DNA from: Limnochorda pilosa
GTDB taxonomy: Bacteria; Bacillota; Limnochordia; Limnochordales; Limnochordaceae
Length of the DNA: 64,000 bases
Direction: 5' to 3'
NCBI RefSeq assembly: GCF_001544015.1
Contig: NZ_AP014924.1
Location: 3,162,001 to 3,226,000, forward strand
The first letter of the stretch is position 1. The number at the start of each line of letters is the position of its first letter. Positions 8,111-16,589 of the stretch are shown piece after piece. A program made the position numbers and the translations under genes. The notes under the pieces are model-generated. The model searched no databases. It was not told the origin of the DNA and saw nothing but the letters and a program-made list of their open reading frames with translations.

Positions 8111-8872
8111 TCAGGCCAGGTCCCACCCGCCCGCGGGGGCGATCACCTGGCCGGTGAGGTACGAGGCCTCCGGGGAGGCGAGAAAGGCGGCTGCGGCCGC
8201 CACCTCCTCGGGGGTCCCGGCGCGCCCCATGGGAATCGCCTCCTCCAGGGCGGCCACCTCCTGGGGCGTCAGGTGGGCGGTCTGGGCCGACCGCACGAAG
8301 CCGGGAGCCACCACGTTGACGGTGACGCCCGAGCGGGCCACCTCCTGGGCCAGGGCCCGGGCGAGCCCCACCAGCCCGGCCTTGGCCGCCGAGTAGGCCA
8401 CCTCGCCCGCCGCTCCCCGCAGGCCCCACACCGAACCGATGAAGACGATGCGCCCCCACCCCGCCTGGAGCATGGGGGGCAGGGCCCTGCGGGCCAGGAG
8501 GTAGGCGGCCCGCAGGTGAACGGCCATCAGCCGGTCCCACGCCTCGGGCTCCGTGTCCAGGATGGGCGTGTAAAGGGCGTGGCCCGCCGCGTGCACCACC
8601 ACGTCCACCCGGCCGAAGGACCCCAGCGCCTCCCCCACCAGGAGGCGCGCGGTCTCGGGCTGGGCCAGGTCCCCGCGCACCTGGCGGCTCCGAACGCCGG
8701 CGGCTTCCAGGTCCGCGGAGACGCGGTCCAGGGCCGCCCCGTTGCGATACCCCCCCAGCACCAGCCGGAGCCCGTCGCGGCCCAGGCGCCGGGCCACCGC
8801 GCCGCCGATCACCCCCGACGCGCCGGTGACTACGGCCACACGGGCGCCCGTCCCGCCTCCGCCCTCCCTCAC
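8111..8872 (-). CDS. Short-chain dehydrogenase/reductase, FabG-like
   Basis: The 253-residue classical SDR carries the cofactor motif TGASGVIG (about residues 17-24), the HAAG structural motif, the catalytic serine in IGSVWG, and the catalytic pair in YSAAK. It should reduce or oxidise a carbonyl or alcohol with NAD(P)H. It resembles 3-oxoacyl-ACP reductase, but the substrate is not determined. Translation starts at a GTG about 30 bases after the inositol-monophosphatase-like gene, with which it probably forms a two-gene unit. Confidence 0.85.
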   Translation of the reverse strand: MREGGGGTGARVAVVTGASGVIGGAVARRLGRDGLRLVLGGYRNGAALDRVSADLEAAGVRSRQVRGDLAQPETARLLVGEALGSFGRVDVVVHAAGHALYTPILDTEPEAWDRLMAVHLRAAYLLARRALPPMLQAGWGRIVFIGSVWGLRGAAGEVAYSAAKAGLVGLARALAQEVARSGVTVNVVAPGFVRSAQTAHLTPQEVAALEEAIPMGRAGTPEEVAAAAAFLASPEASYLTGQVIAPAGGWDLA

Positions 8873-8903
8873 CGGCGCCCGCCCCTCTCCGAGGCCCGGC
8901 CCG

Positions 8904-9713
8904 TCATGGCCGCCCGCCCTCCCCGCCCAGGCGCCCCCGGGCCAGCACCTGAAGCATGGCCTCGTGGAGATGGCCGTTGGAGGCCAGGATCCGGCCGCCG
9001 TCCACCCGGAAGGGATCCCCGTCCAGGGTGCTCAGGCGGCCGCCGGCCTCCTGCACCAGGAGCGCGCCGGCTGCGATGTCCCACGCGTGGATCTTCAGCT
9101 CCCAGTAGCCGTCCAAGCGCCCGGCCGCGACGTAGGCCAGGTCCAGGGCGGCCGAGCCCAACCGGCGGACCCCCTGGCAGCGACGGGCGAAGCGGGCGAA
9201 GTAGTCCAGGTTGTCCTCCCCCTCGTCGCGCCAGAGGTCGTAGGGGAAGCCCGTCACCAGCAGGGCCTCCTGGAGGGTGTCCACGGCCGAGACGTGCACG
9301 GGCCGGCCGTTCAGACGGGCCCCCCGCCCCCGGACGGCGTCGAAGAGCTCGCCGGCCGCGGGATCGTAGACGACCCCGACGGCCAACTCCCCATCGACCT
9401 CCAGCGCGATGGAGACGCTGAAGAGGGGCAGGCCGTGGGCGAAGTTGGTGGTCCCGTCCAGCGGGTCCACGATCCACCGGAGCCCGCCCGACCGCTCCTG
9501 GAGGCCGGCTTCTTCCGAGAGGATCGCATGGCCCGGGTAGCTCTCGCGGATCCGAGCCAGGATATGTTCCTCCGAGAGCCGGTCCGCCTCGGTGACCAGG
9601 TCCGTCGGCCCCTTGTGCTCCACGGTGTGGGCGCGCCCGAAACGCTCGAGCAGGAGCCCGCCCGCCTCGCGCGCCACGGTCACAGCCAGCCGGTGGGGCG
9701 CTTCCAGGTCCAT
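8904..9713 (-). CDS. Inositol monophosphatase family protein
   Basis: This Mg2+-dependent phosphatase has 269 residues. The metal-binding motifs are intact: the Glu of SEEAG, DPLDGTTNF with the three ligand residues, and the C-terminal WDIAAGALLVQEAGG. The family dephosphorylates inositol monophosphates and also sugar bisphosphates or 3'-phosphoadenosine compounds, so the physiological substrate remains open. The ATG at 9713 is chosen because GGGAGG (9722-9727) lies 8 bases upstream; the open frame continues further but without protein-like sequence. Confidence 0.9.
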   Translation of the reverse strand: MDLEAPHRLAVTVAREAGGLLLERFGRAHTVEHKGPTDLVTEADRLSEEHILARIRESYPGHAILSEEAGLQERSGGLRWIVDPLDGTTNFAHGLPLFSVSIALEVDGELAVGVVYDPAAGELFDAVRGRGARLNGRPVHVSAVDTLQEALLVTGFPYDLWRDEGEDNLDYFARFARRCQGVRRLGSAALDLAYVAAGRLDGYWELKIHAWDIAAGALLVQEAGGRLSTLDGDPFRVDGGRILASNGHLHEAMLQVLARGRLGGEGGRP

Positions 9714-9906
9714 CTTCGATGCCTCCCGCCGCCATAAGGGAACACCCGGGCCGCCTTGCCCCGGGCCCGATCCCATGCTATGCTTCTTTCCAGAGTCTTC
9801 CTCCGATTCACCCCCACGCGGGTGAGGACCGCTCGCCGTCCAGGGAACTCTTCGCTCGTACCTGCGGCCCGGTTGGCCGGCGCCGCGACGCCTGGGGGGG
9901 AAGCCC

Positions 9907-10932
9907 GTGATCCGTCGGCCGCTGGCTTGGGTCCTGAGCGGCGGCGGCGCCAAGGCAGCCTACGAGCTGGGTGCCATGGAGCTGCTGCTCGAGCGGCTGC
10001 CGCCTCCGGACCTGGTCTGCGGCTCCTCGGCCGGGGCCCTCCTCGCGGCCCTGCTGGCCGAGGGGGTCGAGGCCGGGAAGCCCCTGGAGCTTCTGCGCGA
10101 GGAGGCCGCCGCTTGGCTCCACGAGAGCCCGCCGCTGGGCCTGAACTGGCGCGGCGCCTGGCACGCCTTGCTTAGGCACGGCATCCACTGGCGCACGCTG
10201 GGGGAGATTCCCTCCATCTTCTCCGACGCCTTCCTTCGGGCCGCGGTGGATCGCTTCCTTCCCCGGGGCCGGCGCTTCGCGGACTACCGCCACACCCGCC
10301 TGCTGGTCACCGCCTCCAACCTGGAGACCGGCCGGGTCCAGGTCTTCGACGAGGGTTCGGACCTTCCCGTGCGGGAGACGTTGCTGGCCTCCCTTTCGTA
10401 CCCGCTGGTCTTCCCCAGCCGCTACGCGCAGGGCTCTCACCTGGTGGACGGCGGACTGCTGGACAACACGCCGCTGGCCCACGTGCTCCGGCGCGGGGCC
10501 GCCACCGTGGTGGTGGTCTCGCTGCGGCCGCGCCGGGGTCCCCAGGTGCCGTCGGGGCCCGAAGCCTTCGACGGGGCCGGCGAGGTGGCCCAGCGGATCC
10601 TCGCCCTGCTCCTGGAGGAGGTCATGTACCGGGACCTGCGGCGGGCCGTGGAGGTCAACGAGCTCCTCGCCCTGCTGGAAGCGTACCCCACCCTGCCAAC
10701 GCCCTTTCGGCGCCAGCTCCTGGAGCTCGTGCAGGGCGGCAGCGGTGAACGCCAGCGCCGGCACGTGCAGCTGGTGGAGATCTCGCCTGCCACGGCCGTT
10801 GATCCTCCAGGCACCTTCAGCTTCCGCGACCGGCGCGCCCTGCAGGCGGCCATGGAGAGGGGCCGGCGCGACGCCGAGGGGGTCCTGGCCCGCTGGCAGG
10901 AATCGCCTCCGGGTGCGAGTAAGATCGACTGA
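9907..10932 (+). CDS. Patatin-like phospholipase family protein
   Basis: The protein of 341 residues has the patatin catalytic architecture: a glycine-rich oxyanion loop (SGGGAKAAYELG, about residues 10-21), the nucleophile serine in GSSAG (about residues 39-43) and the catalytic aspartate in DGGLLDN (about residues 180-186). The family hydrolyses acyl chains from lipids using a Ser-Asp dyad. There is no signal peptide, so it should act at the inner face of the membrane. Translation starts at GTG 9907 behind a G-rich ribosome site. A second patatin in this window (34041..34997) is of a different, RssA-like subtype. Confidence 0.85.
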   Translation: MIRRPLAWVLSGGGAKAAYELGAMELLLERLPPPDLVCGSSAGALLAALLAEGVEAGKPLELLREEAAAWLHESPPLGLNWRGAWHALLRHGIHWRTLGEIPSIFSDAFLRAAVDRFLPRGRRFADYRHTRLLVTASNLETGRVQVFDEGSDLPVRETLLASLSYPLVFPSRYAQGSHLVDGGLLDNTPLAHVLRRGAATVVVVSLRPRRGPQVPSGPEAFDGAGEVAQRILALLLEEVMYRDLRRAVEVNELLALLEAYPTLPTPFRRQLLELVQGGSGERQRRHVQLVEISPATAVDPPGTFSFRDRRALQAAMERGRRDAEGVLARWQESPPGASKID

Positions 10933-10997
10933 CGTGGCGATCTTTTCGCAACGCCGCGGGCGCAGCCCCTGCGCGCCCGGAAAGGAGAGCGATCGAG

Positions 10998-11714
10998 GTG
11001 CAGCTTCCTCAAGGCGTCACGCTCACCTGGCTCGGTCACGGGACCTTCTTGCTCGAGACCCCGGGGGGCAAGCGCGTCCTCATCGACCCGTGGGTCCAGA
11101 GCAACCCGGCCTGCCCGGACCGCCTGAAGTCGCCGGGCCGGCTGGACCTGATCCTCATCACCCACGCCCACTACGACCACATCGCCGACGCCGTCTCCGT
11201 CGCCCGGGAGAGCGGGGCGCAGACGGTGGCCATCTTCGAGACGGCCCAGTGGCTCCAGTCCAAGGGGGTCACCCGGGTGCTGGACATGAACAAGGGTGGA
11301 ACGGCGCCCGTCGAGGGCCTCAAGGTGACCATGGTGCACGCGGACCACAGCTGCGGCATCCAGGACGGGGACCGCATCCTCTACGGGGGCGAGGCGGTGG
11401 GGTACGTGGTGGAGCTGGAGAACGGCTTCCGCCTCTACCACGCGGGCGACACGGGGCCCTTCTACGACATGCGGCTCATCGGCGAGCTCTACCACCCCGA
11501 CGTGGCCTGCCTGCCCATCGGGGACCACTACACCATGGGACCCCGGGAGGCGGCCTACGCCATCCGGCTCCTGGGGGTGAAGCGGGTGGTGCCCATGCAC
11601 TGGGGCACCTTCCCCCTACTGACGGGCACGCCCGCCCGCCTGCGCGAGGAGGCGCGGGACGTGGATGGGCTGGAGGTGGCGGAGCTCTCGCCGGGCGACC
11701 GCCTGGCGGGCTAG
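10998..11714 (+). CDS. Metal-dependent hydrolase, UlaG-like metallo-beta-lactamase fold
   Basis: The 238-residue protein has the metallo-beta-lactamase motif THAHYDH (about residues 54-60), further ligands in HADHS, the aspartate in HAGDTG, and a late histidine in PMHWGTF. Family members of this size (UPF0173) are soluble hydrolases whose substrates are mostly unknown. AAAGGAGA at 10981-10988 lies 9 bases before the GTG start. A small 6-bp hairpin (11721-11740) separates it from the convergent gene to the right. Confidence 0.87.
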   Translation: MQLPQGVTLTWLGHGTFLLETPGGKRVLIDPWVQSNPACPDRLKSPGRLDLILITHAHYDHIADAVSVARESGAQTVAIFETAQWLQSKGVTRVLDMNKGGTAPVEGLKVTMVHADHSCGIQDGDRILYGGEAVGYVVELENGFRLYHAGDTGPFYDMRLIGELYHPDVACLPIGDHYTMGPREAAYAIRLLGVKRVVPMHWGTFPLLTGTPARLREEARDVDGLEVAELSPGDRLAG

Positions 11715-11739
11715 CCCGCAGCGCCCCCCTGCAGGCGCT

Positions 11740-12393
11740 TCAGTTGATGGCGAAGGGTCCCCAGCGACCGTTGGAGCTCCCCTGGCCGAAGTGGAGGAGG
11801 AAGCGACGCTCGCGCCGGAGGATCTCCCTTTCCAGCTCGAGGCGGGCCTGGGTGGTGCTCGCCTCCAGGAGCTGCTGCTTCTCGAAAAGCGGCACGTGGA
11901 GCGTCTGGGCCACGACATAGGAGAGGTGGCGCGGCTCGTCGGAGGTGACCCGGCGCCGGGCCGTGGGCTGCACGTGGCGCAGGTAGGCGCGAAACGCGGC
12001 CTGCACCTGGACCTGGAGATCGCTGCAGCCGTCGGGATCGCCGTCGGGCTCCGGGAGGTAGCGGACCCAACCCCTGGGGTAGGGTTTCCCGGGCTCCAGC
12101 CCCGCGAGGGCGAAGCGCGTCTCCCCCCGCAGGCTCAGGCGCACGGCGCCGTCGTCCAGCGAGCGCCGCTCGATGCGGGCCACGGTGCCGGTTTGGTGGA
12201 CATCGGGCACGGCACCCACCTCGCGCCCCCGCTCGATCAGGACCACGCCGAACCGGTCCGGGCCCTTCTCGGCCCGCAGGTCGTCCAGCATGGTGCGGTA
12301 GCGGGGCTCGAAGACCCGCAGGGTGAGGAGCCCCCCGGGAAAGAGCACCCGGTGCAGGGGAAAGAGCGGGAGCAGGGCGTCGGCGCCCTCCAT
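11740..12393 (-). CDS. Lon substrate-binding-domain protein (LON-N only)
   Basis: The 217-residue protein matches the N-terminal substrate-recognition domain of Lon protease: LLPLFPLHRVLFPGGLLTLRVFEPRYRTML is the typical opening. There is no ATPase or protease domain. Such stand-alone LON-N proteins are common in bacteria and have no settled function. The ATG at 12393 follows GGGGAGG 8 bases upstream. It lies directly downstream of the proline dehydrogenase gene on the same strand, with a 47-base gap. Confidence 0.85.
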   Translation of the reverse strand: MEGADALLPLFPLHRVLFPGGLLTLRVFEPRYRTMLDDLRAEKGPDRFGVVLIERGREVGAVPDVHQTGTVARIERRSLDDGAVRLSLRGETRFALAGLEPGKPYPRGWVRYLPEPDGDPDGCSDLQVQVQAAFRAYLRHVQPTARRRVTSDEPRHLSYVVAQTLHVPLFEKQQLLEASTTQARLELEREILRRERRFLLHFGQGSSNGRWGPFAIN

Positions 12394-12440
12394 GTCAGCA
12401 CCTCCCCGGCGGCCGGGCGCGCCGGCCGCCGCCGTACCGA

Positions 12441-13355
12441 TCAGCGCCGGAAGAGGTTCGCCAGCACGAACAGGATGTTGGCCGGCCTCTCCGCCAGGCG
12501 CCGCGAGAAGTAGGGGTACCACTCGGTGCCGTAGGGCACGTAGACCCGCATGCGGTAACCGTCGGCCGCCAGCTCCCGCTGCGCCCGGGGCCGGATTCCG
12601 TAGAGCATCTGGAACTCGAACCGGTCCCGGGGGACGCGCAGCTCGTCCGCAAAGCGCTTGGCGGCCGCAATCATCCGGTCGTCGTGGGTGGCGACGGCCA
12701 GATGGTTCCCCGACGCCATGTAGGCGCGCATGAGCTCCTCGAAGCTGGCGTCGACGTCTTTCTTGTCGGGGAAGGCGACCTCGGGGGGCTCCAGGTACGC
12801 CCCCTTGCAGAGCCGCACGCTGGCGCCCATGGCCGCCAGGTCCCGCATGTCGCCGGCGCTGCGACGCAGGTAGGCCTGGATGACGATACCCACGTTCTCG
12901 TGGCGCTCCCGGAGCGCGCGGAAGAGGTCCAGGGTCGCCTGGGTGTGGTGGGAGTCCTCCATGTCGATGCGGACGAAGTTGCCGTGCCGGCCCGCGGTCT
13001 CCACCACCCGGCCCACCAGCTCCAGGGCCAGCTTCGGGTCCAGGTCAAGCCCGAGCTGCGATGCCTTGAGGGAGACGTTGGTATCCAGCCCGCGGCGGGC
13101 GATCTCTTCCACCAGGCTGCAGTACGTCTCACAGGCGGCCTCGGCCTGGGGCGCGTCCTGAACGCTCTCGCCCAGGTAGTCGAGGGTCCCCCTGATGCCC
13201 ACCCGGTTCAGGCCGGCGATGGCCGTCATGGCCTCGTCGAGCCTCTCACCGGCCACGAAGCGCCGCGCCCCCAGGCGCATGCCGTACCTCGTCACGGTGC
13301 GGCTGACCCATGGGTGGCCCGTAAGCCCCAACACCAGACCCCGTGTGCGGTTCAT
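12441..13355 (-). CDS. Proline dehydrogenase, monofunctional
   Basis: This flavoenzyme of 304 residues oxidises proline to pyrroline-5-carboxylate and passes electrons to quinone. Its size matches the stand-alone enzymes of Thermus, Deinococcus and Bacillus. Typical motifs are NVSLKASQLGLD, RIDMEDS, QAYLRRS, RLCKGAYLEP, ATHDDR and, near the C-terminus, RMRVYVPYGTEWYPYFSRRLAERP, which binds proline. The P5C dehydrogenase partner is not in the window. Two in-frame GTG codons lie 3 and 4 codons upstream of the ATG and are possible starts. Confidence 0.92.
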   Translation of the reverse strand: MNRTRGLVLGLTGHPWVSRTVTRYGMRLGARRFVAGERLDEAMTAIAGLNRVGIRGTLDYLGESVQDAPQAEAACETYCSLVEEIARRGLDTNVSLKASQLGLDLDPKLALELVGRVVETAGRHGNFVRIDMEDSHHTQATLDLFRALRERHENVGIVIQAYLRRSAGDMRDLAAMGASVRLCKGAYLEPPEVAFPDKKDVDASFEELMRAYMASGNHLAVATHDDRMIAAAKRFADELRVPRDRFEFQMLYGIRPRAQRELAADGYRMRVYVPYGTEWYPYFSRRLAERPANILFVLANLFRR

Positions 13356-13438
13356 CGCCGTCACCACGTCCCCACCCCCCTGGATCGGTGCACACCCCGC
13401 GGGGGGTCCTCGCGCCAGGGTGCGGCCGGGCCGCACCC

Positions 13439-14689
13439 CTAGTGGATGAACTCCCTCAGGTCGTAGCGGGTGATCCGAGGCGCCGCCCCGGAGGCGAAGC
13501 AGAACCGCCTGCGGATCGCCCCGATCTCCACCTCTATTGCTTCGGCGGAGAGCGGGGTCACCCCTTCTGAGCGGGCCTTCCGCTCCCACGCCCCACCCTG
13601 CCCGGCCACCAGGGGGGAGAAGAAGACGGCGTCGCGGGGCCCCAGATCCATCTCGTTCACCCGCTCCGCGCTCTGGACCACGTGGTCTTCCTGCAGTTCC
13701 CTGCCGCCCGCGCCGGCCAGGAGGATCACGCCCACCCCGATGCCCGCCTCCCGGAAGGACCGGACCGCGTCCACCACGTCCCGGGCGGTGCCGGGCTTCT
13801 CCAGGAACCGGAGCACCCGGTCGCTCCCGCTTTCCATGCCGATGTAGACGCGCCGGAGTCCCCGGGAGGCGAGCCGCTTCAGGGTCGCCGGATCCTTCCG
13901 CCGGGTGTTGAAGGCGTCCATGAAGGTGTAGACGCCCTCCACCCGGAGCCGTCCCCGGGTGTCCCGCCGGGGCTGGCCGAAGGCCGCCGCGGGATCGATG
14001 GCGAACCGGCGCTCCAGCACCTCCCACAGGGCCTCCAGCCGGGCGGGTGAGAGGACCAGGGCGTTCGCGTCCCCCAGGAAGAGCTTCAGGTGCCGCTCCA
14101 GGTCGCGGCCGTAGAGGGCCTCCAGCCCATCGATCTGTCGCTCCACCTCCGCGGGCGCCAGGGGGCGGAAGGGGACGCCGTGGTAGAAGGTGCAGAACGA
14201 GCAGCGGTTGTAGGTGCACCCCAGGGTGGCCTGCACCACGATGGCGTTGTAGAGGTCCGGGGGAAGGATGGGGATCCGCCCGTAGACCTGGGCGTGGCGC
14301 CCCGCCTCGGCCTCGAGCCGGTCGGGGGTCCAGGCCGCAGCCCGCTCCAGCCACCGGCGGGCGGAGGGCGGGAGGCCGGCCGAGGACCCGGCTGCGGCAG
14401 CCGAGGCCAGCCATCCGTGGATCCACCCGTGGAGCTCTCGCCGCTCCTGGGCCCCCAGGAGCCGCGGGCGCCAGCGGGAGCCCAGCCGCTCCTTCACCAG
14501 CACCCGGCTGTCCAGGCCGCGCTTGGCGTAGGTGCCGGCCGTCTGATGGCGCAGCCACCGCCCTTCCGCGTCCAGGCTGAGCTGCGCGAAGGGGTCGCCC
14601 CCGGACGGGCGCAGGAGGAGGGTGTGGTCTTTTACCACGGCTTCCACGGACGCCGGCGCGGCGGGTTCGGTCAGCTTGAAAACCTCCAC
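13439..14689 (-). CDS. Radical SAM protein of unknown substrate
   Basis: The 416-residue protein has a radical SAM cluster motif GCTYNRCSFC (about residues 178-187). This is the C-x4-C-x2-C spacing seen in HemN-like and related enzymes that hold a 4Fe-4S cluster and cleave S-adenosylmethionine. Downstream elements GDAN, MDAFNTRR, YIGMESGSDRVL and GVGVILLAGAGG fit the TIM-barrel core. The N-terminal 150 residues are not recognised. It starts at a GTG with a poor ribosome site, 45 nt after a predicted promoter. No neighbour suggests the substrate. Confidence 0.82.
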   Translation of the reverse strand: MEVFKLTEPAAPASVEAVVKDHTLLLRPSGGDPFAQLSLDAEGRWLRHQTAGTYAKRGLDSRVLVKERLGSRWRPRLLGAQERRELHGWIHGWLASAAAAGSSAGLPPSARRWLERAAAWTPDRLEAEAGRHAQVYGRIPILPPDLYNAIVVQATLGCTYNRCSFCTFYHGVPFRPLAPAEVERQIDGLEALYGRDLERHLKLFLGDANALVLSPARLEALWEVLERRFAIDPAAAFGQPRRDTRGRLRVEGVYTFMDAFNTRRKDPATLKRLASRGLRRVYIGMESGSDRVLRFLEKPGTARDVVDAVRSFREAGIGVGVILLAGAGGRELQEDHVVQSAERVNEMDLGPRDAVFFSPLVAGQGGAWERKARSEGVTPLSAEAIEVEIGAIRRRFCFASGAAPRITRYDLREFIH

Positions 14690-14740
14690 AGTGTGGGGTA
14701 ATCTTGGACTTGCGCCTGGATGAAACCGCAGTCCACGTTC

Positions 14741-14768
14741 ATTATAGGGCTCGCGGGCGGACCTGCAA
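14741..14768 (-). promoter_or_regulatory. Predicted promoter of the radical SAM gene
   Basis: On the minus strand TTGCAG (14768-14763) and a perfect TATAAT (14746-14741) are 16 bases apart, and the coding start at 14689 follows about 45 nt later. It lies in the divergent gap shared with the ABC exporter operon. Confidence 0.5.
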
Positions 14769-14835
14769 GGGCGGCCGGAGCCCCCGTGGGCGGCCCGGGC
14801 CCGGCCCGATCCCGGAGGTTCAAGGAGGCCGGCGG

Positions 14836-16587
14836 GTGCACGAGTTCCTCGCCTTGCGAACCTTTTTCAAGCGGTACTGGCACCGGTACGCCCTCGGCAT
14901 CCTCTGGCTGCTGGCGGTCGACCTGCTCCAGCTGGTCACGCCCAGGCTGCTGGGCCTCTTTGCGGACGCCTACGAGCAGGGCCACCTGACCCTGGACAAG
15001 GCGGCACGCTACGCGGGCCTGATCCTGGGCGTCGCCGTCCTGATCGCCATCGGCCGCTACTTCTGGCGGATGTACATCATGGGGACGGCCCGCCTCCTGG
15101 ACTACACCTTGCGCCAGCAGCTCTTCGAGCACCTGCAGGGCCTCTCGCCCAGCTTCTTCGACCGGCACAAGACCGGGGACCTGATGGCCCACGCGACCAA
15201 CGACGTGTCCGCGGTCCGCATGGCGATGGGGCCGGGCATCGTCATGGCGGCCGACTCCCTCTTCCTCACGGTGGCCACGGTGATCTCCATGGTCCTGGTG
15301 GCCGACTGGCGCCTGACGCTCCTGGCCCTTCTCCCCCTCCCCTTCCTGGCCTGGGCGGTGGCCCACTTCGGCGGCCAGATCCACCGCCGCTTCCGCCGGG
15401 TGCAGGAGGCTTTCTCGGCGCTGACCGACCACGTGCAGGAGAACCTGGCGGGCATTCGCGTCGTCCGCTCCTTCGCCCAGGAGGAGGCGGAGGAGGCCAA
15501 GTTCACCGAGGCCAACCGGGCCTACGTTCGCACCAACATGCACCTGGTGCGGGTCTGGGCACTCTTCCAGCCCCTGGTGCAGTTCGTCTCGGGGCTGGGC
15601 TTCGTGGTGGTGCTGGGGTACGGTGGGACCCTGGTTCTGCGCGGCCACATCTCCCTCGGCGACTTCGTCGCCTTCAACAGCTACCTGGGCATGCTCACGT
15701 GGCCCGTGATGGCCCTGGGCTTCGTCATCAACCACCTCCAGAGGGGTGCGGCCTCCATGGGGCGGCTGAACGTGATCTTCGCCCAGCGCTCCGAGGTCCA
15801 GGAGGCGAAACGCCCTCTGGACGTGGCACGGCTCCGGGGCTCGATCGAGGTCCGCCACCTCACCTTCACCTACCCGGGCAGCCCCTCGCCCGCGCTGCGG
15901 GACGTGAGCTTCCGGCTGGAGCCGGGGCAGACCCTGGCCCTGGTGGGCCGGACCGGTTCGGGCAAGAGCACCCTGGCCCAGATCCTGTTGCGGCTCTACG
16001 ACCCGCCCCGGGGCACCGTCTTCCTGGACGGGCACGACATCCTGGACCTGCCGCTCGCCAGGGTGCGCGAGGCGATCGGCTACGTCTCCCAGGAGAGCTT
16101 CCTCTTCTCCACCAGCGTGGCCGCCAACATCGGCTTCGCCCTCGAAGAGCCCCCGCCAGGGCGGATCGAGGAGGCATCCCGCATCGCCTGCATCGACGAA
16201 GAGGTCGCCGCGCTGCCCCATGGGTACGCCACCGAGGTGGGCGAGCGGGGCGTCACCCTCTCCGGCGGCCAGCGGCAGCGGGTGGCCATCGCCCGGGCGG
16301 TGGCCAAGGATCCCACCATCCTCATCCTGGATGACGCGCTCTCGGCGGTGGACACCCAGACCGAGGACCGGATCTTGTCCGGGCTGCGCGACGTCATCCG
16401 GAGCCGCACCACGATCCTCATCGCCCACCGTATCTCCACGGTCCAGCAGGCGGACCAGATCCTGATCCTGGACGAAGGCCGGGTGGCGGAGCGGGGGACC
16501 CACCTCCAGCTCGTGGCCCGCGGGGGGCTCTACGCCTGGATCCATCAGCGCCAGCTCCTGGAGCAGAGCCTGGCGGAGGAGGCCTGA
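14836..16587 (+). CDS. ABC exporter half-transporter, degenerate-site subunit
   Basis: This 583-residue membrane protein fuses six transmembrane helices (about residues 15-310) to an ATPase domain. Walker A is GRTGSGKST (about residue 371) and the signature LSGGQ is canonical. The residue after the Walker B aspartate is Asp, not Glu (ILILDDALSAVD, near residue 495). That change marks the non-hydrolysing site of heterodimeric exporters such as TM287/288 and BmrCD. GTG 14836 follows AAGGAGG by 7 bases. The partner gene starts 2 bases after its stop. The substrate is not predictable; multidrug or lipid export are the usual roles. Confidence 0.92.
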   Translation: MHEFLALRTFFKRYWHRYALGILWLLAVDLLQLVTPRLLGLFADAYEQGHLTLDKAARYAGLILGVAVLIAIGRYFWRMYIMGTARLLDYTLRQQLFEHLQGLSPSFFDRHKTGDLMAHATNDVSAVRMAMGPGIVMAADSLFLTVATVISMVLVADWRLTLLALLPLPFLAWAVAHFGGQIHRRFRRVQEAFSALTDHVQENLAGIRVVRSFAQEEAEEAKFTEANRAYVRTNMHLVRVWALFQPLVQFVSGLGFVVVLGYGGTLVLRGHISLGDFVAFNSYLGMLTWPVMALGFVINHLQRGAASMGRLNVIFAQRSEVQEAKRPLDVARLRGSIEVRHLTFTYPGSPSPALRDVSFRLEPGQTLALVGRTGSGKSTLAQILLRLYDPPRGTVFLDGHDILDLPLARVREAIGYVSQESFLFSTSVAANIGFALEEPPPGRIEEASRIACIDEEVAALPHGYATEVGERGVTLSGGQRQRVAIARAVAKDPTILILDDALSAVDTQTEDRILSGLRDVIRSRTTILIAHRISTVQQADQILILDEGRVAERGTHLQLVARGGLYAWIHQRQLLEQSLAEEA

Positions 16588-16589
16588 GG

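Noticed and set aside
12441-14558. Very long N-terminal extension of proline dehydrogenase
   Set aside because: The extension is a shadow of the radical SAM gene. The enzyme-like sequence begins at the ATG at 13355.
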